Source: Anolis sagrei (Eukaryota; Chordata; Lepidosauria; Squamata; Anolidae). From it: a DNA stretch of 64,000 nt. The DNA lies in NCBI RefSeq assembly GCF_037176765.1, contig NC_090021.1, positions 61,261,453 to 61,325,452 on the forward strand. Direction: 5' to 3'. Numbering within the stretch: position 1 is the stretch's first letter; every line of letters begins with the position of its first letter. Positions 24,701-31,849 of the stretch are shown piece by piece. Made by a program: the position numbers and the translations under genes. Below the pieces are notes generated by a model. The model was not told where the DNA came from, made no database searches, and was given only the letters and a program-made list of their open reading frames with translations.

Positions 24701-27700
24701 CTACTATGTTATTGTTTAATTTTAATAATGTGTTATTATTTTTGATGTAGACGTAGATTTGTTTTTCGGATCTGGGTGGGTTGGTCTTTGTCCAGTCTTT
24801 GTCCAGTCTCTATGACATTGATTGTTTGCCGACATTTGTTGTAAACCGCCCTGAGTCCCCTTGGGGAGGTAAGGCGGGATATAAATAAAGTTTTATTATT
24901 ATTTTACTGTAAGTACTGAAAGTCCTCCGCAATAAAAAGGCAGTGGTGCAGATAAATGTTTCACTCCTTGTTGCTGAATGAGTCCTTTGGAGCCAGACTG
25001 CAACTTTTATTACCATTGATCGTATTTGTACTAAAAGTGGAAAGGTTACAGCTCTAAACACAGATGCTGCTTAGAGTCATGAACTGAATCCATTCCAAGT
25101 TGCATGATACAATTGCATCAGGAGTCACGGACTACTGCCAAAAACGTATGCAATTGTGACTACATGTTTGATGGATTATCTCCCACACATGCTTTGATCT
25201 CCACATCACCTGTCATAAGAGGAAATATACTTTCACGCCAACAAATGCATGCATTTTAGAGCAAAGGTCTTTGGATATTAGCACATATTACAATCCTATC
25301 TTTAGAGCACAAATTATTTGGATCTGCCTTGGAGGCTACTAAGTCATAGCCTCTGTGTTGCCACTGCTGTTCCAAGCCATATGCAGAGATTCCTGTGAAC
25401 TCCTGGTCATAATGGGCATCCCAATCATCACAACCATTAAGGGGAGTGGGCAATCCCTCCACCTTCTACCTGGTCATCTCTGTTGATGCCAAAATGAGGT
25501 ATCTGCAATAATCAGAATCTCACACAGAGTTTTGTGTCTCTGGCAGTGGTTGATATGGGTATGATCCATCCGCTTTTTCTGCACTGATAAACACAGGGAA
25601 AGCAAACTCTGGAGTATCCTCCAGCCTGACACAGAACAAAGAATTTTGATAAGCAGTTTAACCCTGGAAAACCCACGCTACTCCCCATAGTCAAACATCA
25701 TGTGGACAGCCAAAATTCAATTCAGGAGAAGTTTGAATTTTCTTCCTCAAATAGACTGGCTCCTGGTTCAAGCTGTGTTCTCTGTCTACCGAATTACATT
25801 GCTCTCCCCAGGCATAATTAAAGACTTTCTTATTATAGTATCTTTGCACAATGGCTTTGCAAGTGGAATACTGAACCCTTTGTCTTATTAACCTAAGTAT
25901 TTTGGCTCTTTCAATCACAGGAAAGGGGAGAGATAGAAACAAACAGACACGTACCATCATCCCAACTGCAACTGAGGCCTGAGCACCAGCTCTAAGTCCA
26001 TCAGAAAGGTTTTCAGTGACTGAACGGCCCAAGAGTGTCGTGTCTGAAGACAAGCGATTAATCAACTCTCCAGTGCTGGTTTTATCAAAGAACGCTATCT
26101 CTTGTTTCAAGAGAGAAGAGAACATTGTTGCTCTTAGACGTTTCACAATTCGTTGTCCTGCAAGGGTCAAGAGGTATGACAATTTGTTTCAAAAAGGATT
26201 TATATATATTAAAAATGAGCTAGCAGTATAACTTGATTTAAATGGCTGCAACAGATCCTGGGAAAATGTGTTGGGCAACATGTGGTTATGAAGAAATAGA
26301 AGTTTATAATGTTACAAGATTATGAATAACAATTCTGAAATGCAACAGCAACTGTCCCTAATTAATCTAAATTAATTATTTCTAAAGCAAATAGCAAAAC
26401 TTAAAATATGGAAGTTTTGGTCTGGAATTTATCTCAGACAGTCATTCTGTTTACTACACAAAAAATTAGATGTTTTGGCATTTTTATCCCAATTACCTGC
26501 TGTCTGCATGAGGTAGACACGGGTCGCATTGGCAGCAGCACCACACAAAAATATTCCACTTAACAAGGCACAGAGGTTGGATAGGTTTTCCCCAAAGTCA
26601 CCACTGGAATTTGTGTAAATGACATCAATAACTTTTCCCAAGAAAAAAGGAGCAGACATAGTAATCACACTGGAAACGGTCAGAAAGCCAACAGCAGCTA
26701 GGGAAAACAAAAAACAACTCTTTTAAATAACTTATTATTAGATATACACTTTATATTTACACTGAAAACAAAACAAACATTCAGCTCTTTACACTGAATG
26801 TCCATAATCTTCTATTCATGCTTTCAAGAGGGATAGCCTTTTCAATCTGCTGCAACATGTGGTTCCTGACATATTCTCAGCCTCAGAGGAAGGCAAAGGC
26901 AAACCTCCTCTGACAAATCTTGCCAAGCAAATCCCTTTGGGGCATCGTCTTAGAATTGCTCTAAGTCAGAAGTGACTTGAAGACACTCAGTTAATTCAAA
27001 TGTAATTCCCATATTTATTTCCAGAAACGTGTGAGTAAGAATATACACTTAAAAGAGTAAATGAAACTCTTATTGTGGTATGTCTTTACGTGGATGACAG
27101 ATTATCAGATGCATGAAATATCTTTTGGAGTGGCCAGATAACCACAGAAATGGGTGTAGTGATAAACGGTTGAAGTTGCACATCTGGCTCTTTACTGAAG
27201 AAAAGACTCTGGGAAACCCCACCCCATCCCACTGGCAACTAGATAACTTTATCTAGAGCTCCCCAGAGCAGAAGGCAAGTGTTGGAGCACAGGGCAGCTG
27301 TGGGACACATGTAGCTCTTCCTTTGGAAACTTTTCAGTTGCCTCTTTCTGACTAATGGAAGGACCAGCCCTGCTGGCAGAGCAAGAAATACTGGACAAGA
27401 TGGACAAAACAAATCTGTTATGGATAAAAACAGCCTCTTAGTTAATAAGGTTGCTTGATCAGTTTCTTTTTACAAAAATACTGACACCACTGAATCAGGT
27501 AGTAGACAACTTCAGGCCTGTGCAAAGTTATGTACCAAGGAGAAAGACAGTGGAGAAGACTTCCATCTTATTCATAACACAACCTCCATATGTTGGAGTA
27601 TCTATTTAGTGGCTTTTGCATACAGAATGCCATACACATTTGCAATAATAGGCCAAATACACGATCCAATACCCCCAGAAGACAGGAACAGAATTCAAAA

Positions 27701-30683
27701 TGATCTTAACAGATTAGAGATGGGCCAAAATTAACAATATGAAGTTCAATGGGGACAAATGCAAGATACTCCACTTAGATTGAAATGCAAAGATACAGAA
27801 TGGGGGACTCCTGACTCGACAGCAGTACATGTGAAAAAGATATTGGAGTCCTTGTGGATAACATGTTAAACATGAGCTAACAATGTGATGCTGCAGCTGA
27901 AAAAGCCAATGGGATTTTGGCGTGCATAAATAGGAGTATACTGTCTAGATCCAGGGAAGTCATGCTACCCCTCTATTCTGCCTTGGTTAGACAGGCACCA
28001 CAGTTGAAGAGAGATATTGACAACCTGGAATGTGTTCAGAGGAAGGCAACTAAAATGATCAAGGGTTTGGAGAACAAGCCCTATGAGGAGTGGCTTAAAA
28101 AGTTGGGCATGTTTAGCCTGAAGAAGAGAAGACTGAAAGAAGACATGATGGCCATATATAAATATGTGAGGGGAAGTCAAGGCAGAGCGGGTATGTTGTA
28201 TGATGAGTGCAGTTTAGCACGGCTTTAATGGCCATGGCCCAATGCTATGGAGTCATGGGAGTTGTTATTTTCACAAGGTCTTTAGACTTCTCAGCCAAAG
28301 AGTGCTGGTGCCTCACCAAACTACAGCTCCCAGGAATCCACAGCACTGAGCCATGGCAAGTAAAGTGGTGTCAAACTGCATTCCACCTACAGAGCAGACT
28401 TAGTGTAGATATGCCAGGCATGAGCTAGAAAGATCATCAAGTTTGCAGATGACACAGAGGACAGGAGCAGAATTCAAAACGATCTTAACAGATTAGAGAG
28501 ATGGGCCAAAACTAACAAAATGAAGTTCAACAGTGACAAATGCAAGATACATGACCATCAAGTTTGCAGATGACATCAAATTGGGAGGGATAGCCAATAC
28601 TCCAGAGGACAAGAGCAGAATTCAAAACGATCTTGACAGATTAGAGAGATGGGCCAAAACTAACAAAATGAAGTTCAACAGTGACAAATGCAAGATACTC
28701 CACTTAGACAGAAAAAACGAAATGCAAAGATACAGAATGGGGGACGCCTGGCTCAAGAGCAGTATGTGTGAAAAAGATCTTGGAGTCCTTGTGGACAACA
28801 AGTTAAACATGAGTCAACAATGTCATGTGGTGGCAAAAAAAGCCAATGGGATTTTGGCCTGCATCAATAGGAGCATAGTGTCTAGATCAGGGGTCCTCAA
28901 ACTTTTTAAACCGGGGGCCAGTTCACTGTTCCTCAGACTGTTGGAGGGCCGGGCTATAGTTTTTTAAAAAAAAAAATCAATAAAAAAATTCCTATGCACA
29001 TTGCACGTATCTTATTTTGCTGTGTAGAAGGGCCCTTAGAGGGGGTTCTTTCTAGCTCTCTTTAGGCAGTAATTCCAGGAGCAGAGAATGGGAAATCTGG
29101 CAAACCAGAACAAAATCTGGCTACCAGTATTAAAAAAATCTCTAAAATTATAACTGTAAATAAAGAACAACACTCAAACACAAGGGAACTCCAGACAAGA
29201 AACTATCAGGGCCAGCTAATCACCTCTCAACAAAGGATTCTCCCTAAAAACTGTCAGGCTATGAAATGGCGATCAAGGTGGCCAATTGAAACATTCATAC
29301 CTACCTCCAACAGACAAGAGTTCTTTCTCCCACCCTGGATCTTCCACAATTTTCCTAGTTAAAGGTTTTCCTCTGACATGAAGTCCAGTCGTGTCTGACT
29401 CTGGGGTGTGGTGCTAATCTGCATTTCTAAGTCGAAGAGCCGGCGTTGTCTGTAGACACCTCCAAGGTCATGTGGCCGGCATGACTGCATGGAGCGCCGG
29501 GGCAGCCTCCCTTGGCTGGCTCACGCTGCCCATCGGGCCTGACGGATAGCGTGAGCCAGCCAAGGGAGGGGCACTGTGTGTGGGGGGGGGCGCTCCTCCT
29601 CCACGGGCCGGATAAGTGCCCTTGGCGGGCCAGAAGTGGCCCTCGGGCCGCAGTTTGGGGACCCCTGGTCTAGATCTAGGGAAGTAATGCTACCCCTCTA
29701 TTCCGCCTTGGTTAGACTACACCTGGAATATTGTATCCAATTCTGGGCACCACAACTGAAGAGAGATATTGACAAGCTGGAATGTGTCCAGAGGAGGGTG
29801 ACTAAAATGACTAAGGATCTGGAGAACAAGCCCTATGACGAGTGCCTTAAAGAGCTGGGCATGTTTGGCCTGAAGAAGAGAAGGATGAGAGGAGAGATTA
29901 TGAGGGCCAGGGATAAATATGAGAAAGGAAGTCACAGGGAGGAGGGGGCAAGCTTTTTTCTGTTTCCCTGGAGACTAGGACGTGGAACAATGGTTTCAAA
30001 CTACAAGACAGGGGAGATTCCACCTGAACACGAGGAAGAACTTCCTGACTGTGAGAGCCGTTCAGCAGTGGAACTCTCTGCCCCGGAGTGTGGTGGAGGC
30101 TCCTTCTTTGGAAGCTTTTAAACAGAGGCTGGATGGCCATCTGTCAGGGGTGCTTTGAATGAAATATTCCTGCTTCTTGGCAAGGGGTTGGACTGGAAAA
30201 AAGATCTTGGACAACAAATTAAACATGAGTCAACAATGTCATGGTGAGAGCTGAAGTCCCAAACACCTGGAAACAGGGCGGAAGTGAGCTTCTCCTCCTC
30301 GTCCCTCCAGCAAAGGACAGCTCCTAGGAGAGAGGGAGTGAGCTACGGCATCGCAAAGGGGTCAAGCCGCGTGCGTTCAGGGAAGATGCTTTACCTGCCA
30401 GGCGCCCCCTCTCTGGCCGCGCCAAGGCCAGCAACCTCTGGGCATCCGAGGGAGGAGGAGAAGGAGGATGAGGATGAGGAGGAGGAGGAGGCCGGGCCTC
30501 GGGGGGATCCTCCGCCTTCTTCGGCGGGGCTGCCCAGGAGGAGGACGAGGCGAGAGGCGGCGAGAAGCAGCCAGAGGCGGCAGGCGAGGCGAGCGCGGCC
30601 CATCCTCCGCAGAAGGGCGCCCGAGGCCGGCGCCGCCTCAGGAGCAGCAGCAGCGAAGGCAGGCGCGGGGCCAGGCCCGCCAT
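6439..30683 (-). CDS. ABCB10: ABCB10, mitochondrial ABC transporter, 13 coding exons
   Basis: Half-transporter of the mitochondrial inner membrane; the family dimer is linked to biliverdin export, heme synthesis and oxidative stress protection. Exons (right to left): 30395-30683, 26497-26697, 25955-26157, 24241-24375, 21761-21907, 19729-19864, 15802-15897, 13683-13892, 11849-11928, 11116-11296, 10558-10601, 8430-8464, 6439-6700. They sum to 2019 bp, 672 residues, without a frame break, against about 738 in human; the deficit is in exon 1. Residues 1-96 are a Leu/Arg/Pro-rich presequence region, about 97-400 the six-helix membrane domain, and the rest the nucleotide-binding domain: Walker [10 protein letters not shown] (451-459), Q-loop Gln499, LSGGQ (558-562), Walker B ILLLDE (578-583) and H-loop His614. 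All key residues are intact, so the gene appears functional. Confidence 0.96.
7190..7405. mobile_element. hAT-like MITE in ABCB10 intron 12
   Basis: The ends are inverted: CATCTACACTGTAGAATTAA at the left and TTTTACAGTGTAGATGCAG at the right. The interior has GGAATCATGGGAGCTGCAGC. The same family occurs at 28200, 39515, 46622, 59508 and 63322. Confidence 0.65.
8014..8272 (+). repeat. tRNA-derived SINE (type A, ACA-tailed)
   Basis: Box A region GTGGCGCAATGAGTTAAATC and box B GGCAGTTCAAATCC lead a body ending CTCAAGTCACTCCTAACAC and a CA-rich tail. It is flanked by a 14-bp target duplication: AGTTAACCGGGCAG (8000-8013) and AGTTAATAGGGCAG (8273-8286). Confidence 0.85.
8430..8464 (-). CDS. ABCB10: ABCB10 coding exon 12 (Walker B)
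   Basis: 35 bp: [11 protein letters not shown] plus two bases of Ser. Contains the Walker B Asp582 and catalytic Glu583. Acceptor TTTTCTAG, donor GTAAGT. Confidence 0.95.
8540..9280. other. ABCB10 intron 11, left part, nothing recognised
   Basis: AT-rich intron sequence without a clear repeat or coding signal. Confidence 0.4.
9290..9725. mobile_element. TcMar/Tigger-like element (CAGTCCCCGAGTTACAAAC ends)
   Basis: The left end CAATCCCTGGGTTACAAAC pairs with the complement of GTTTGTAACTCGGAGACTGC at the right. The interior motif TCACCCCCATTTGTAACTAG is shared with 51896-52073. Confidence 0.6.
9880..10027 (+). repeat. L2-like LINE 3' tail
   Basis: Ends GAGTTCCCATAGAGGGAGAA, AAGCGGTATATAAATG and A-rich AAATAAATAAAG, the standard tail seen across the window. 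Confidence 0.6.
10558..10601 (-). CDS. ABCB10: ABCB10 coding exon 11 (LSGGQ)
   Basis: 44 bp: completes LSGGQ and reads [16 protein letters not shown] microexon-sized piece found by family alignment and exact phase with exons 10 and 12. Donor GTAAGC. Confidence 0.95.
10738..11035 (-). repeat. CR1-like LINE 3' end
   Basis: Reverse-strand 3' end: ATAGAACCACAGAATGATGG, CCATTCAGCCTCTATTGAAA, GAGCTTCCACCACACTCC, then a diverged coding tail. Truncated at its 5' side, as usual for CR1. Confidence 0.7.
11116..11296 (-). CDS. ABCB10: ABCB10 coding exon 10
   Basis: [60 protein letters not shown]; helical subdomain leading to the signature motif, split after the first base of its Gly. Confidence 0.96.
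11443..11707 (-). repeat. tRNA-derived SINE (type A)
   Basis: Full copy on the minus strand: GTCAGGAGCGACCTGAGAAA to CACTGCGCCACCGGGGGCTC. It is flanked by a TGGAATTCAA duplication (11433-11442 and 11708-11717). Confidence 0.88.
11849..11928 (-). CDS. ABCB10: ABCB10 coding exon 9 (Q-loop)
   Basis: 80 bp: [27 protein letters not shown]. Gln499 of the Q-loop is the last codon. Found by homology and phase. Confidence 0.95.
12178..12545. mobile_element. Mariner-like element with (GGAA)n expansion
   Basis: Both flanks carry GTGCCATC.AATGTAAT..ACACCTC, resembling the CGATTCTAATGCGCACC family also seen at 39277. The interior holds a pure GGAA-type microsatellite (12245-12290) and GC-rich copies of GAGAACGGGGCTTGG. 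Family assignment is tentative. Confidence 0.45.
12760..13086 (-). repeat. Sauria SINE
   Basis: Reverse orientation: CTGACATTAAGACTAGTGTC, CGACTCTGGGAGGTGGTGCT, CTACTCACATTTGCATG, then the tRNA-like head with box B GGATTCAAACTGCC and a CAGCAGCTCAGTGGTTTAAC promoter region. A squamate-specific family. Confidence 0.88.
13683..13892 (-). CDS. ABCB10: ABCB10 coding exon 8 (Walker A)
   Basis: [20 protein letters not shown], the A-loop Tyr in [28 protein letters not shown], and the Walker [10 protein letters not shown]. Acceptor ATTTAG, donor GTAAGA. Confidence 0.97.
14108..14265 (-). repeat. MIR-like tRNA SINE (partial)
   Basis: GGCTTTTCTGAGGCTGAGGG, GGCTTGCCCAGAATCACTTA, box B complement GGATTCAAACCC and ATTATACCATGCTGGTTCTC. 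The rest of 14270-15790 (intron 7) holds only a degenerate hairpin MITE near 15350-15480. Confidence 0.55.
15802..15897 (-). CDS. ABCB10: ABCB10 coding exon 7
   Basis: [32 protein letters not shown]: the end of TM6 and linker to the nucleotide-binding domain. Acceptor TTTTAG, donor GTATGC. Confidence 0.95.
16367..16505. mobile_element. hAT MITE (GGTTCTCAACCTATGGGTC family)
   Basis: An inverted-repeat element: GATTCTCAACCTATGGGTCT at the left, and GAGACCCACC..CGAAAACCACTG at the right. The arms share CTCCCAGAAATCC and GGATTTCTGGGAG-like sequence. Confidence 0.65.
16638..16925. mobile_element. MER2/Tigger-like fragment
   Basis: The left end GCCGACCCTCTGTATCCACA, ATTCCATGGATTCAAACATC and CAGTTCAAAAATATTAG resemble the well-known MER2/Tigger terminus. 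The right part is lost or diverged. Confidence 0.5.
17150..17650. mobile_element. Interior of a GTATAAGCC-type mariner element
   Basis: A GC-rich island inside AT-rich intron 6: two GCTGGGTTG..T.TGCCGAAAGG blocks, TTCAGCTTCACGCCTTTCCG, ACTCGAGTATATGATGAGGG, then GATGCCTCAATTAATGGAAT, which recurs in the element at 20006-20693. Not a promoter in my reading. Confidence 0.5.
17815..18030 (+). repeat. L2-like LINE 3' tail
   Basis: TTGAATTTTTGCCATTATC, GAGTCTCCCTAGGGGTGAGA, AAAGTGGTATATAAATAC, AAATAAATAAATAATAATAA. Confidence 0.65.
18772..19093 (-). repeat. Sauria SINE with target duplication
   Basis: Full-length reverse copy, CCCTGACATTAAGTCTAGTC through GGTTTAACCTGCTGCACCAC. The flanks CCATAAAACTGTTTA and CCATAAAATTGTTA form an approximate 12-bp target duplication. 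Confidence 0.88.
19729..19864 (-). CDS. ABCB10: ABCB10 coding exon 6 (TM5-TM6)
   Basis: [45 protein letters not shown]; the fifth and sixth helices, almost identical to human. Acceptor CCTCAG, donor GTATGC. Confidence 0.96.
20006..20693. mobile_element. Mariner-like element with nested tail and (TTA)n
   Basis: Inverted ends: ACCGTATATACTCGCGTATA at the left, and GGCTTATACTCAAGTATGTA at the right before TGGTA. It includes a (TTA)n-rich block (20105-20295) and an L2-like tail (about 20555-20665, GAGTCCCCTTCGGGGTGAGA) inserted near the right end. Confidence 0.65.
21761..21907 (-). CDS. ABCB10: ABCB10 coding exon 5
   Basis: 49 codons: [49 protein letters not shown]. The EERIGN.RTVRAFG stretch is a hallmark of the long intracellular helix of B-family transporters. 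Acceptor TTTATAG, donor GTAAGT. Confidence 0.96.
22326..22660 (+). repeat. MIR-like SINE split by a hAT MITE
   Basis: Left piece: GACAGTGGTATAATGGCTTG, box B GGGTTCGAATCTGCTCTCGG, CCCACTGAGTGACACTAGGC. Right piece: CTCAGCTCCAGAAAAACC to CTGAAGGCACACAGCAACAA. The MITE occupies about 22438-22591. Confidence 0.65.
22438..22591. mobile_element. hAT MITE inside the SINE
   Basis: GGGCCTTTCCACACAGCCAC at the left, AGCTGTGTGGAAGGGTC at the right; interior TCAAGGCAGAAAACCCCACA. Same family as 4206-4363. Confidence 0.7.
23010..23343 (+). repeat. L2-like LINE 3' end
   Basis: Begins with a coding-tail remnant (CTTTTAGAAAGCTGGTGAAA) and ends GAGTCCCTCTTCGGAGGTCG, GGGTTATAAAAGCTC, (AAAT)n. Closely resembles the copy at 55090-55393. 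Confidence 0.6.
23648..23881 (-). repeat. MIR-like tRNA SINE
   Basis: Complete reverse copy: TGTGTGTGTTTAAGTCCACT, AAGATTTGTTCAGAGGGAGT, GCTGAGAGAGTGTAG, box B complement AGGATTCGAACCC, ACTATACCACACTTGCTC. Confidence 0.7.
23893..24150 (-). repeat. L2-like LINE 3' end
   Basis: Reverse: (AAT)n, TTTATTTATACCCCACCACC, CTGACGGGGACTCGGGGCAG, then an A-rich CATAAAACAATAC section. Same tail as 62250-62530. Confidence 0.6.
24241..24375 (-). CDS. ABCB10: ABCB10 coding exon 4 (TM3-TM4)
   Basis: 45 codons: [45 protein letters not shown]. Too short to show as a long ORF; found by homology between a TTTCCAG acceptor and a GTGGGT donor. Confidence 0.95.
24600..24900 (+). repeat. L2-like LINE 3' tail in ABCB10 intron 3
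   Basis: GTAAACCGCCCTGAGTCCCC, TTGGGGAGGTAAGGCGGGAT, ATAAATAAAG and TTATTATTATT. The rest of intron 3 (24901-25954) shows no recognised element. Confidence 0.6.
25955..26157 (-). CDS. ABCB10: ABCB10 coding exon 3
   Basis: [68 protein letters not shown]: the cytosol/matrix loop with coupling helix and the start of TM3. Donor GTACGT. Confidence 0.97.
26497..26697 (-). CDS. ABCB10: ABCB10 coding exon 2 (TM1-TM2)
   Basis: [40 protein letters not shown], then [20 protein letters not shown]; the first two transmembrane helices. Acceptor CCCTAG, donor GTAATT. Nearly identical to human in the first helix. Confidence 0.96.
26877..26992 (+). repeat. MIR-like SINE 3' half
   Basis: AGCCTCAGAGGAAGGCAAAG, CAAACCTCCTCTGACAAATC, AAGTCAGAAGTGACTTGAAG. 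The tRNA-like head is absent. Confidence 0.6.
27690..28190 (+). repeat. CR1-like LINE fragment, copy 1
   Basis: Diverged reverse-transcriptase C-terminal coding sequence: CTCCACTTAGATTG, AAAAAGATATTGGAGTCC, then [28 protein letters not shown] and [20 protein letters not shown]. Interrupted by stops; not a host gene. Confidence 0.75.
28200..28432. mobile_element. hAT-like MITE
   Basis: GGAGTCATGGGAGTTGTTAT, CAAAGAGTGCTGGTGCCTCA, AAACTACAGCTCCCAGGAAT, GTAAAGTGGTGTCAAACTGC, TTAGTGTAGAT. Same family as 7190-7405 and 63322-63530. It separates two CR1 pieces. Confidence 0.55.
29085..29345 (+). repeat. Penelope-like 3' tail
   Basis: GTAAATAAAGAACAACACTC, AAGGGAACTCCAGACAAGAA, CACCTCTCAACAAAGGATTC, CCAATTGAAACATTCATACC, AGAGTTCTTTCTCCCACCC. 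Matches 3580-4020. Confidence 0.6.
29361..29505 (-). repeat. Truncated Sauria SINE
   Basis: TAAAGGTTTTCCTCTGACAT to CATGACTGCATGGAGCGCCG; the tRNA-like head is missing. Nested in the hAT at 28888-29667. Confidence 0.8.
30395..30683 (-). CDS. ABCB10: ABCB10 coding exon 1 (mitochondrial presequence)
   Basis: Encodes 96 residues plus one base: [20 protein letters not shown], a Ser/Ala/Pro-rich stretch, [14 protein letters not shown], then [17 protein letters not shown]. The last part aligns with human RKLLGLAYPERRRLA just before the first helix. The start is firm because the same frame has a TGA at 30744-30746 upstream and no other ATG in between. The Arg/Leu-rich, acid-poor N-terminus fits a mitochondrial targeting sequence. 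The donor is GTAAAG. Confidence 0.88.
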
Positions 30684-30960
30684 AGAGAGCGGGGAGGACG
30701 AGGAGGCGGACGAGGAGGAGAAAGAGGAGACGGTGGCGGCGCCTCACGGGCTCCAAGGCGGCCGCCCCATGAAGAAGAAGAAGAGGGGGAGGAGAGGCCT
30801 CGGTAGGCCCCGCCTGCCGCCCGCTGATAAGGCCCGCTCGCTCCCGCCTTCTTCCTGCCCACCACTCTCGGGAGAGAGCCCCGCAGCGCCCCCTGCCGGC
30901 TCCCGGCGTCACTGCTGATGAGGAAGGAAGGAAGAAAAGGCAGCCAGGTCTCCTTGGGAA
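30684..30960 (-). promoter_or_regulatory. ABCB10 CpG-rich promoter and 5' UTR
   Basis: Very GC-rich sequence with many CpGs immediately upstream of the ABCB10 start, flanked on both sides by repeats. A stop (30744-30746) lies in frame with the start. No TATA box was seen; the start site is unknown. Confidence 0.55.
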
Positions 30961-30989
30961 AGGCTGCACCCACGCCGCCTGTGTCAAAC

Positions 30990-31124
30990 CAAATATGCCT
31001 GCCATAGATGCAGGCGAAACGTCAGGAGAGAATGCTTCTGGAACATGGCCATACACCCCGGAAAACCTACAGCAAAGCAGTGAATCCGGCCATGAAAGCC
31101 TTCAAAAATTCATCAAATACAGGG
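30990..31124 (+). repeat. Penelope-like terminal tail
   Basis: ATGCCTGCCATAGATGCAGG, CGAAACGTCAGGAGAGAATG, CTTCTGGAACATGGCCATAC, ending at GTGAATCCGGCCATGAAAGC. Confidence 0.6.
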
Positions 31125-31165
31125 TTGTTGTAGGTTTTTTCGGGCTATATGGCCATGTTCTAGAG

Positions 31166-31526
31166 CAGGGGTCCTCAAACTTTTTAAACAGAGGGCCAGG
31201 CCACAGTCCCTCAAACTGTTGGCGGGCCAAATTATAGTTTAAAAAAAACATGAATGAATTCCTATGCACACTGCACATAGCTTATTTGTAGTGCAAATAC
31301 ATTTAAAAACAATACAATAATTAAAATTACGAACAATTTTAACAAATATAAATTTATTAGTATTTCAATGGAAAGTGTGGGCCTGCTTTTGGTTGATGAG
31401 ATAGGATTGTTGTTATTATTGTGTGCTTTGAAGTAGTTTCATACATAGGTTGACCCTGAGCGAGGGCCGGGTAAATGACCTTGGAGGGCCGCATCCGGCC
31501 CCCGGGCCTTAGTTTGAGGACCCCTG
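31166..31526. mobile_element. Buster-like hAT element, intact-length copy
   Basis: 361 bp with ends CAGGGGTCCTCAAACTTTTT and TAGTTTGAGGACCCCTG. Exact 8-bp duplication TTCTAGAG at 31158-31165 and 31527-31534. It sits inside an inverted Penelope-like tail. Confidence 0.9.
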
Positions 31527-31534
31527 TTCTAGAG

Positions 31535-31705
31535 GCATTATCTCCTGACGTTTCACCTGCATCTATGGCACCTCTGAGGATGCTTGCCATAGATGAAGGC
31601 GAATCGTCAGGAGAGAATGCCTCTAGAACATGGTCATATAGCCGGAAGAAACCAACAACAACCCAGTGATTCCAGCCGTGAAAGCCTTCAACAATACTTC
31701 AGATA
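31535..31705. repeat. Penelope-like tails in inverted arrangement
   Basis: 31124-31165 plus 31535-31570 form one minus-strand tail (TGACGTTTCACCTGCATCTA); 31571-31705 is a plus-strand tail (GATGCTTGCCATAGATGAAG). The two are head-to-head around the hAT. Confidence 0.6.
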
Positions 31706-31849
31706 CAGTTCCCGAGTTACAAACATCCGGCTTACAAACGACTCGCAGCTAAGAATAGGGACGAGACAACAGGAAGTGAGAGGAATCTACCCCTCGGGAG
31801 GGAAATTCACTCTGGGAAGAGTTATTATAATGGGGAAAAGGTGCAACCA

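Larger units (their letters stand above)
28888..29667. mobile_element. Buster-like hAT element, enlarged by nested insertions
   Basis: Ends CAGGGGTCCTCAAACTTTTT and TTTGGGGACCCCTG. Exact 8-bp duplication GTCTAGAT at 28880-28887 and 29668-29675. The basic element elsewhere is about 365 bp; the excess is Penelope-like tail and a Sauria SINE. Confidence 0.88.
28433..30180 (+). repeat. CR1-like LINE fragment, copy 2, split by a hAT insertion
   Basis: The reverse-transcriptase region reads [60 protein letters not shown] to 28887, then resumes at 29676 through [32 protein letters not shown] and [17 protein letters not shown]-type sequence. The first ~125 bp (28433-28552) are a partial repeat of the following segment. 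Confidence 0.8.

Noticed and set aside
30284-31056. Four other long frames around ABCB10 exon 1
   Set aside because: Only the 30395-30683 minus frame matches ABCB10 and splices in phase; the others are shadows or GC effects.
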